This document shows, piece after piece, positions 56,201-64,000 of a DNA stretch of 64,000 nt. A program made the translations under genes and the position numbers. The notes beneath the pieces were generated by a model. The model made no database searches and was not told the DNA's origin. It saw only the letters and a program-made list of their open reading frames with translations. The stretch is taken from the NCBI GenBank assembly GCA_965178125.1, contig OZ237759.1:806001-870000 (forward strand), given 5' to 3'. Position 1 is the stretch's first letter. Each line of letters starts with the position of its first letter. The DNA comes from Bilabrum cf. latius. Lineage: Eukaryota; Bigyra: Bicosoecida; Bigyra; Bicosoecida.

Positions 56201-56415
56201 CCAGCCTAAATAGCCCGGGTTGCGCCTGATTGCGATAATGGTGGGTCAATGTTAGACCCGCGGTACTCAGCACGGCCTGAAAGGAGTTCGTCGACCGTCG
56301 CACCGCTGCCACAAGACAGCAGCAGAACCTTACGGTGCAATCTCGTAGGTTGGCTTAGGCGGTGACGCCCCTTTCCACCACTGCCCAGGCCTATGAATGA
56401 TTGTTTGAGACTCAT
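53221..56415 (-). CDS. Histidine-phosphatase-like domain fused to ankyrin repeats, 1064 aa
   Basis: One frame from the ATG at 56415 to the TGA at 53221 when nine TAG codons are read as Gln; an upstream in-frame ATG exists at 56604. Residues about 30-330 follow the phosphoglycerate-mutase-like fold: VAVVSPLTRSLQTADAV, GDRLRGARVFLQSWL and VFAVVSHPAVLQALVDG. The N-terminal catalytic RHG motif is missing: the strand reads VLLLSCGSGATVDELL. The second His (VVSHP) remains. The middle 400 residues are low-complexity. The C-terminal 150 residues contain two to three ankyrin repeats (KGRTLLCCAARAGHLSTVQA, TALHAAAQGGNLECVQALM). Probably a non-catalytic pseudophosphatase scaffold. Confidence 0.75.
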
Positions 56416-57536
56416 TTGACGGGCCGAATTCGCCCGAATTCGGACGGATGTATTGCAATACCACGATATGTGTGTTCGAGTCGGGCACCCCGGGGGCCCC
56501 AGGAGACCGGAAGTAATTTTCGTGGTTGCGCAGAGCGTCGCTCTCTTGGACAGGAGTGGCAGTGGGAAGATAGGCTCAAGCGGGATATGATTGTGGTTGC
56601 TCAAATTTCCTGGAGGCAGTGAGAATCAAATGTGAATACCTGTGTCTGGTGTGAATCAAGCCATGCAGGAGTGCATGACCCCGAGACCTTGCAAGACTCC
56701 CGCATAGGTCACAGTCAGCTGGTTTCTGTGCTGCACTACAGCCACAAAGACAGCTGAGGTGCTGCTCTAGTTCTGCGCTATCGTGCCACCGTCCCCGAGG
56801 CGGCGTGCACTCCTTGGCCATTGGCCTCGCGGCACGGCTTAGTTTGTATGCCTCAACTAGTGATGCATGCAGAGGTGAACTGTTCGCATTTTCGACTATT
56901 ATTGCTAAACCATATGAGGCAAGGATCTGTGATCTCGCACAACGGACACTTGTATGTCGTTCAACACCTATTTTACAATTGCCAAGCAGGCCTTTGCCAC
57001 ACGCCAACCGAATGGCCTACCCACCCCACCCCCCAAAGAAGGACTCCTCAGTTGATTTCTCGCACAGATTTGCTAAATTCATTGCCAAATACCGTCTGCG
57101 GGAACGCAATCTAAAGCGCCGGATTGAATGCGAGCGTAGCGATACCCTATCGTTGCTTATGCCTCGGGTTCATCTTGCAGCTAACGTAGACCTTTTTCCC
57201 TCGCTTGATCATCTTGCAGTGCTTGCAAATCTTCTTAATGCTAGTCTTTACTTTCATGATGGGAGCTAGCAAGCAAGTTTCCTGGTGGCTAGTACTGACG
57301 TCGTTGCTCGCCCAAATCAGTGCGCCCTTGGTCTATATGCTGATTAGGCGCAACAACTAAGTAGATATCGGTTCTAGGCTACCTAAGCGAGCCACCAGAC
57401 GCCGGCAACAGCAATCTGTCCTGGCTTGTCGACTGTATACCGGATCCCGAAGTAACGAGTATTTCACTGCGCCCTGGCTCGCCGCGTGTCTAAACTCCCA
57501 AGAATCCGGTCAACTCATCGCATCTGTGCGTAATTC
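56416..57536. other. Uncertain stretch; possible Cys-rich ORF on minus strand
   Basis: A minus-strand frame at 56576-57007 includes a CxCxC...CDLCG pattern (LSCLCGCSAAQKPADCDLCG) that could be an upstream exon or small zinc protein, but I see no clear start, splice sites or homologue. The plus-strand frame at 56805-57269 is equally unsupported. The last 250 bp should hold the promoter of the mutase gene. Confidence 0.3.
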
Positions 57537-59971
57537 ATGGCAAGTCTAGTTAGTGAACAAGTTTCAGAGGCTCGAACTTCCCTCGTGGCGGCATGCAATT
57601 CTATCTTGACGTTATACCCGAAGAATGTTGCTGTGGGCGCGTACAAGTACGGCACGGCAGGGTTTCGCATGGAACAGTCGCTGCTTGATAGACCCGTTGC
57701 GATGTCCGGTGTTGTGGCGGCATTACGAGCCATTACGACGGGGAAAGCCACCGGGGGTGAGTCTGTTAGCCTACCGAGCTTATTGCTTTCGCGCGAGTTC
57801 GCAGAAACTGCATGGAAACCTTTTCTTCGTTAGCACCCGCAGTCATGATCACAGCGTCGCACAACCCACCAAAAGACAATGGCGTCAAGCTGGTAGATAT
57901 CGATGGGGGGATGCTCAGCCCTGAGTGGGAGAATGTTGCCGTAGCTGCTGCGAATGCATCTTCAGATGCAGAGATGCGATCTATTGTTGTAGCAGCTGCG
58001 TCGGGGCGCGGTATGGACTCAGTCGAGAAATCAACAGATACTGCACTCTTGCTGGCACTGGATGCAGCCGCCCGTGCAATCGACTCTGGCCTTGCTGCGC
58101 TGCCAGCCGGCGCGCCCGTACCGTCTGCTGGAGCCAAGCTCGGCCCGGCAGGGTGGAGACCCGCACTGCCAATCGTCGTGGTGGCCAGAGATACGAGAAA
58201 CAGCGGGCCCAGGCTACAAGCAGCGTGCGAGGCTGGTGCAAGTGCCGTGCTGGGCCCCGTGTGGGCCATGTCGACTGGGGCAGCCAAAGCCGCAGCAACC
58301 GGCGGGGCGGGCAGTGCAGGAGACGCCCCGGCCGCCGGGCCTCTGCTGTGGGACCTTGGTGTCGCGCCCACGCCGGCACTGCACCACGCAGTGCGAGCAG
58401 CCAATGCACCCCCGAACTCTGCCCTGCGCGTGCACGCGGACTCGGCCGGGTACTGCCGCATGCTGGCGGGGGCTATGCGGGACCTGGTGCAGGGGACTCG
58501 GTCGCGATTCGACACTTGGGTTCCTGGATCAGGAGCAGAGGAGAGAGAGGAAGAGGAAGAGGAAGAGGAAGAGGGAGAGGGGGAGTCTAAGACGAGCGGG
58601 ATGCAGGCCGCTGCAGGTGCTGCGTCAGGGGACGGGTCGCTCTCGAGCACGGACAGGCAGACCGTCGTGGTCGTGGACTGCGCGGGGGGGGTGGGCGGCG
58701 TGATCGCGCCCACGCTCCAGGCTGCCCTAGATGATGAGGGCACTGGCCTGCGACTGGATTGCCGTAACGTGCCCTCGGAGCAGGAGGAGGCGGAGGGCGG
58801 CTTCGACACGGAGGCCTTGAACGTGGACTGCGGGGCTGAGCACTGCCAGAAGCAGCGCATGCCGCCTGCCGGCTTCCATCCTGCCGAGGCCGCTGGTGCA
58901 TCGGGAGACAAGGTCGCTGGGGTGGATGTGGGCGATCGATGCGCCTCGCTGGACGGAGACGCCGACCGCATCGTGTACCACTACTGGAGGGAGGCGGGGG
59001 CGGGGATGGGATCCGCAGCCGGGGCTGCCGCTAGCAGTGGTGCAGGTGCCGCCCCCGAGTGGCGGCTGCTAGACGGCGACAAAATCGCGGTGCTGCTAGC
59101 GGCTGCACTGCGGGGCTGGCTGGCTGACGCAGGCGTGCAGGTGGTGCCAGACCCGGTGCCCCGGGAGTGCTACGGGGGCCGCACCTCCCCCTCCAACCCG
59201 ATGGAGGACCCAGAGGGGTTCGGGCTGGCAGGGGCCGTGGAGAGCCACCTCAGGGCGTGCGGGGAGAAGAAAGAGCGACCCCAAGTGTCCATGGGCGTAG
59301 TGCAAACTGCCTACGCCAACGGAGCTTCAACCAGATACCTGGAGAACGACGTGGGTGCCCCCTTGCGCACCGCCAAGACCGGGGTCAAGCACCTGCACCA
59401 CGAGGCCGTGCGGTTCGACATCGGCGTGTATTTCGAGGCAAATGGGCACGGCACTGTGCTGCTGTCCCCTTGGGCTAGGCAGCTCTTTGCCGCGCTTGGG
59501 GGCGCCTCTGTTGGGGGGGATGGGGACGGAGAGGGCAGAGCGGCAGTGGCGAGGAGGCGGCTGTCCAGCGTGCGGTGGCTTGTGAACCAGGCCATTGGGG
59601 ACGCGTGGTCTGACCTGCTGGCGGTGGAAGGTGTGCTGCAGGTGCTGGGGAAGAGCACGGAGGGCTGGGACGGGAGCTACGAGGACCTGCCCTCGAGGCA
59701 GTGCAAGCAGCCAGTCAAGGACAGGACCAAGCTCGTGCCTCGGGCGGACGAGCGCAGGCTTGTGGAGCCCCCCCCGCTGCAGGAGAAGCTGGATGCACTG
59801 TGCACGGAGACGGGAGGGGGCGCCCGTGCATTTGTGAGGCCCTCTGGAACTGAGGACGTGGTGCGAGTGTACGCCGAGGCGAGCTCCCAGGAGCAGGCCG
59901 ATGCACTTGCGCTGGCAGTGCAGCAGGCCGTGTTCGATTTGGCGGACGGAACCGGGGATAGGCCGGCGTGA
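57537..59971 (+). CDS. PGM3: Phosphoacetylglucosamine mutase, 2 exons
   Basis: Exon 1 is 57537-57756; a 77-bp intron; exon 2 is 57834-59971 in phase. KYGTAGFR opens the fold, MITASHNPPKDNGVKLVD holds the phospho-serine loop, DGDADR the magnesium site and RPSGTEDVVRVYAEA the phosphate-binding loop. Order and spacing match AGM1. It interconverts GlcNAc-6-P and GlcNAc-1-P on the way to UDP-GlcNAc for glycoproteins and chitin-type walls. At about 785 aa it is larger than the usual 540 aa because of acidic (Glu-rich near 58540) and Gly/Ala-rich insertions. Confidence 0.93.
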
Positions 59972-60742
59972 CGGTGCGCACAATCTTTCATCGAGCTGAT
60001 GTGCTGGATTCTTACTTCCAGTAATCACGTGTTGGCCAATAGCATTTTCATTTCCCGCTAGACCAAATAGCATCAAGTGATGGTGTCTTACCGAGGCGGT
60101 CCCGCATCTGGCTCGACTCTACACGTTGAGTCGTCATAACATTCAGGCTCCTCTCGCCTTGGTCAGGGACAGGCCCAGAGTGCGGGCAGCAGGCTCCGGA
60201 AGAGGGTCAGAGGTCAAGACTGCCGGGGCAGCGCTCAAGAAGCATGGCATGCTGGGCTTTTGACGGGCTCATGAGCCACACAGGGACGCTGGGAGGGTGT
60301 TCCGGGTACCATGTGTCGGCAGACCGATGGAGCTAGAAGAGGCTACGATTTGGTAAGCTGGCTGGCGGCTGGAGCTAAAGAGCACGGTGAACGGGTGAGC
60401 TGAAGGTGGCACTGCTCCGGGGCCGCTACAGATGCGCTGCTATCCTCGAGGGTACGTCGGAGGGAGATGGGCTGCAGGAGGCCAACCGTGACGGGGGGTA
60501 GATTGTCTAAGTTGTAGCTGGTGAGGTGGGGATTGCAGCGGAGGGATGGAGGAGACGGGGGGACCTGAGCCAAGGGTGCACGGGGAGGGGGGGGGAGGCG
60601 GGGAGGCGGGGGGGTGGAGGTTCACCACCCAATAAGGCGTTACTGTACAACTATCTAGTCATGTTGGGTTGCACTGCACTGCAAGCGACTAGGAAATCCA
60701 GATTGTGCCTCGCCACTGCAAGTACGCAAAGAATACTCCAGC
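59972..60742. other. Intergenic; G-rich tract, no gene seen
   Basis: No supported ORF. A polypurine run of G-tracts at 60583-60620 on the plus strand could form a G-quadruplex. The next gene starts at 60743. Confidence 0.4.
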
Positions 60743-62296
60743 ATGTCTGCAGATATTGCAGTTGGACTGCTGGCAGGTATAACTGCCACCTTCGCTGCTC
60801 TGAAACGATCGGGAATTCCGAGATTATCCGCAGCACCACGTACTTCTGAACAGCCAACATCTGTGCCAGCTTTGGAGCCTCGAACAATAACTGGCAGAAA
60901 TCACGGCACCATTCGCCGAACTGTAATGCAAGAGTTAGATGGCATGAGCGTGGATCAGCTCAAGGAGCGGGTTGTCAAGGAGCACCTTGCGCGGGTTCGG
61001 GGGGCGCAGGATTCTCGTATTGACATGGTATCACTGTACAACGAAGCCGGTTGGCCAATGCGAACGATTGGAAAGGTAAAAAGTGGGTTTTCAACTCGCA
61101 GAGGAACGCCCCGGCAGGCGTTGCTGTGTCCTTCGGTGCGGGCGACGATTGAGTTTGAATCATGGGTGCAGCCAGGCTGTCTGGAGCAGCTGGGGCATTT
61201 CTCTCATGTATGGGTAGTATTCATTTTCCACGGGAATACAAATGCTCATAAGCAGACTAAGTTTCGGCAGAAGCAAAGCGGCAAGTCGCAGGCCCAGCGC
61301 ATGAACGTGTCTGCGAAAGTGTAGCCGCCAGGTGCGTACGGGCAGAAAGTTGGCGTCTTCGCCACGAGAAGCCCCCATCGCCCGAATCCTATTGGGCTCT
61401 CGCTAGTCCGCATAATGGGGGTGAGTCGTCGCAGCCGCCCAAAGGGCAAGAAGGGCGCCGCTGCCGAAGCGTCGGACGGCTGGAGCCTGGCCGGGAGCGG
61501 GCCCGTCCGGCTGCACCTGGCTGGGTGCGACCTGATCGAGGGCACGCCAATCATCGATATCAAGCCGTACCTCGGCCCCCCGCTGGACGCTCCTCTGGGC
61601 GCGGCTGGTGGGCCCGAAGGTGCCTCAACCGCGGGCCCCGATCACGGCGCCTCCACCCCGAATACCACTTTCGCTCCCACGCCTCCGTACCGAGTGGCTC
61701 CCTGGGTGAGATCTGGCCTGCAGGGAGATGCGAAGGCCAGGGGTAGGGTGGTGTGCGATGTGCACCTCCCTTGGGAAGGTGGCTTGGAGGCAGCAGCAGC
61801 GCCCTCGATCGAGCTGCGACAGGCGGTGGCAGTCCTGAGAGAGGCACCTGGATACTGGCGAGGCAGGCATCATGACGGGCTGGAGGACTGGCAGGAAGCC
61901 GTGCGGGAGCTGCTGCAGCTAGACATTAGGTCTGTGTGGCAGGGGCGCGGGGGAGCTAAGAGTGGGGAAGGCAAGGGCAAGGGCAAGGGCAAGGGCAAGG
62001 GCAAGGGCAAGGGCAAGGGCAAGGGCAAGGGCAAGGGCAAGGGCAAGGGCAAGGGCAAGGGCTAGGACGCTGAGATGGAGCAAGGGGGGAGCCGCACAGG
62101 CAGCTCTGGGTCTGGCAGGTACCAGGAGTATGAGCTAGAGTACGATGGAGTAGGGCTGTTCATGGAGTTCACAGAGGCTGCCAAGAGGACAGGCGGGGAG
62201 AGCAGACCGCTGGTACGGGTGCAACAGGTGCTGCCGAGAGGACTCCCGCGCTCGGACGGAGCAGCCACTGGCGGTGCAGCGCGGGGGACCCTGTGA
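60743..62296 (+). CDS. T​RMO: TrmO-like tRNA m6t6A37 methyltransferase, 517 aa
   Basis: The signature GVFATRSPHRPNPIGLSLV of the TsaA/TrmO (UPF0066) family follows WVQPGCLEQLGHFSHVWV. These enzymes N6-methylate t6A at position 37 of certain tRNAs, using S-adenosylmethionine. The TAG at 61322 sits between the two halves of the conserved core (KVQPPGAYGQ) and must be Gln for the domain to be whole. A hydrophobic N-terminus (IAVGLLAGITATFAAL) may be a membrane anchor or organelle signal. A Gly-Lys dipeptide run of about 16 units (61969-62062), then a second TAG, splits the C-terminal domain, which resumes at YQEYELEYDG. Confidence 0.85.
61969..62062 (+). repeat. GGCAAG hexanucleotide repeat in coding sequence
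   Basis: About 16 perfect tandem units encoding (Gly-Lys)n inside the TrmO-like gene. Likely variable in length between alleles. Confidence 0.95.
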
Positions 62297-62956
62297 GATG
62301 AAGTGCCTTGCTGGCCGAGAGTGAGAGCGCAACACCACCTTCTCTCAGATCATCTGCACCGCATAAGCATCGCAACAAAGGCGATTATGTAAGAGCACCC
62401 AAACGGTGTAGCTTCGAGCTTCGGCCGCATGATCTGGCCGAGCACCGCCACGGCAGCTCCGAGAATTGTCGCAGAATGTCGCCGACAGATGCGAATTACT
62501 TTTTTTAGTTTTGCAAGTAGCTTGAGAGTTCAGGTTCTGAAACGGCAGGATCAGCATGCATACCTCTACACGTGAGTGCTTGTATTAAAAAACGCGGCGT
62601 GATCAATAGGGTTAATGGTCTATCGAAGGTGCATACGGTTGCCGGAATGAACTGGACCGCCTGAGTCAGTGGCTTGATTGATGCTCGTGAGAAGACACTT
62701 TTCGATCGATCATGCAGCACCACCTTGTCTTGCAGCAACAGTAAATTAGCGAAGGGCGCAGTAGGACCGAGTTCGACTTGCACAGGCAGGACCGCCAACA
62801 GGACGTGGACACGGGCAAGCTGTCGTGTTTGCAAATGCTATTCACGGCCTGGACCGAGGCGACGCACCGGGGCCACACCATGGGGGGATTATTGAAGCAT
62901 TTGGACAGGCATCGAAGGTTCCTACAACAACGGCGAATGACAAGACGCGGGTACGG
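62297..62956. other. Intergenic or 5' region of the next gene
   Basis: The frame of the downstream membrane protein remains open upstream to about 62700 without an ATG, so an unrecognised first exon may lie here. Nothing else seen. Confidence 0.35.
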
Positions 62957-64000
62957 ATGCTTGCCAGTGGGATTCAATGGTGGCTTGTTGCCGTTGGGGC
63001 TATCGTCACTGTTGCGGTGCTCGCCGGCGTTTTGGGATGGTACTTTTCGAAGGATGATCCAAATGATTCAATCAATAGCATCATAGGCGCACGCCAGCAG
63101 CCAGTGACGCTAGAGGGGAGTATTGTCGCGGCGGGACTGGCCTCTCGCCAGCAAGACATTTCCGCGAATAGCGATCTTGCTCTGGATGCGTGCAGTGGTA
63201 TGGAGGAGGGGCTCGTTGTACCTGCCGGGTCATGCAGTATCCTTCTGATTGAAAAGATAGCCAGTCGCGATGAAGGCTCTGCATCCACCCGCAGGCGGGC
63301 CTTGCAGGTTGGTGAGGCTCAGACCAACGGCAGCCGCCATCGATTCACCTTCTAGTTGCGACTGCTGCCGCTGCACAGACCCGAGCTGGACGATGTTGAG
63401 CTTCATGCACTGCTGTGGGAGGCCTTATAGCGGGCAGTTGTATCCGGAGAGCTACTGGAAACGTTTCGCACCGCGGGCTCCGGCTCCCTCCAGGCACTCG
63501 AGGGCATCGCGGCACCGGCGCTACTCCTCGCAGTGCGGCAGCCATCGCCGACACCGGGTGCTGCAACCGGTTCCTCATCGCCAACAGCGTCATAGGGGGT
63601 ATCACCAGCGGTAACGCCCTCCAACACGCCTGTTGCAACGTTTGTAGCGGCATCGCAGTCGCCGGAGACATCCGTGCAGCCTCCAGAGCCGACCGCAGTG
63701 CCCCTCCCATCGGGGGATACCCAGCCCATACAAGTGACGCAGCCGCAAGTGCAGCTGGCCCTGAGCACAGAAGATAGCATCACTAGGCTGATTCGCACAT
63801 CATCCGGCCGCACCCCGCGGCCCGCTGGAGTCGCAGTCCCTGTGCCGTGCGGTAGGTCATACGACGGCCACGACTGGGAGTCGCAGCACCCGTGTCTGGT
63901 GCGCTTCAACTGCACCGGGGCCGGTAATGACCGCCTGTGTGGCGCTGAGCTTCCCATGATGGCAAACTACTCCTATTGGCTCGAGACGAGCGAGCTGGGG
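62957..64000 (+). CDS. Membrane-anchored extracellular protein, 3' partial
   Basis: From the ATG at 62957 a short N-terminus leads to one transmembrane anchor (WWLVAVGAIVTVAVLAGVLG), then a long extracellular-looking region: a folded part (SIVAAGLASRQQDI, PAGSCSILLIEKI, DVELHALLWEAL), a Pro/Ser/Thr/Val-rich linker (TPSNTPVATFVAASQSPETS) and a Cys-containing part at the window edge. Three TAG codons (63353, 63428, 63592) keep the frame open. The layout (conserved L.GSI..AGL, then a P/T linker) is like the juxtamembrane modules of surface proteins such as the FG-GAP genes. No family is recognised. The start could be upstream. Confidence 0.65.

Noticed and set aside
1-64000. Bacterial contamination as the source of the AT-rich block
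   Set aside because: Both flanks carry intron-containing eukaryotic genes, the ends show a target duplication, and the block shares the host genetic code.

Overview
This is a nuclear genomic window from a unicellular eukaryote (protist). Its GC-rich, gene-dense host DNA carries one complete, AT-rich, integrated DNA virus. Host genes have roughly 100-bp GT-AG introns. They encode nicastrin, an ETF alpha subunit, S-adenosylhomocysteinase, a MAP kinase, a Rab32-like GTPase, a TMTC-type protein and phosphoacetylglucosamine mutase. In host and virus alike, TAG must be read as glutamine and only TAA and TGA act as stops. The clearest proof is internal: FG-GAP repeats that read SHQKI when written with CAG are interrupted by TAG at exactly that Q, and the invariant Q of the Rab WDxAGQ motif is a TAG. 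All gene limits below assume this code, and many genes would look broken without it. A virophage-like provirus carrying a Ngaro-type insertion is reminiscent of the endogenous mavirus-like elements of the flagellate Cafeteria, but I cannot name the host species from sequence alone.

Layout. 1-5505: host genes (ankyrin protein, Rab32-like GTPase, RGG protein), then a gene-poor stretch. 5511-34356: a 28.8-kb provirus of the virophage / polinton-like virus lineage, flanked by the 5-bp target duplication GACCT. It has 1.5-1.9 kb terminal inverted repeats, TG...CA ends, and a 99-bp imperfect palindrome at each tip. Its genes cover replication (PrimPol fused to a UL9-like helicase), integration (rve integrase with chromodomain) and a GIY-YIG nuclease. 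Morphogenesis genes are clustered: packaging ATPase, cysteine protease, penton-like minor capsid and double-jelly-roll major capsid, with a fibre-like protein and basic virion proteins to the left. Twenty-two copies of an imperfect palindrome, each exactly 56 bp, separate the gene cassettes and fill the TIRs. 13389-17876: a GC-rich, non-autonomous Ngaro-type element (split direct repeats A1-B1-A2-B2 around a 284-bp minisatellite) inserted into the start codon of a viral P-loop gene.

34357-64000: host genes again. In order these are an FG-GAP membrane protein touching the provirus junction, a frameshifted paralogue, a GH36-like hydrolase, a TMTC-like protein, ETF alpha, nicastrin, S-adenosylhomocysteinase, a MAP kinase, a histidine-phosphatase-like/ankyrin fusion, phosphoacetylglucosamine mutase, a TrmO-like tRNA methyltransferase and a membrane protein running off the end.

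The provirus appears largely intact but is starting to decay: there is one in-frame TAA in the packaging ATPase, and the Ngaro insertion in the P-loop gene. The features most worth follow-up are the reassigned stop codon shared by virus and host, the flip/flop arrangement of the terminal palindromes, the fixed-length 56-bp palindromes, and a structured RNA candidate beside a tRNA-like sequence.
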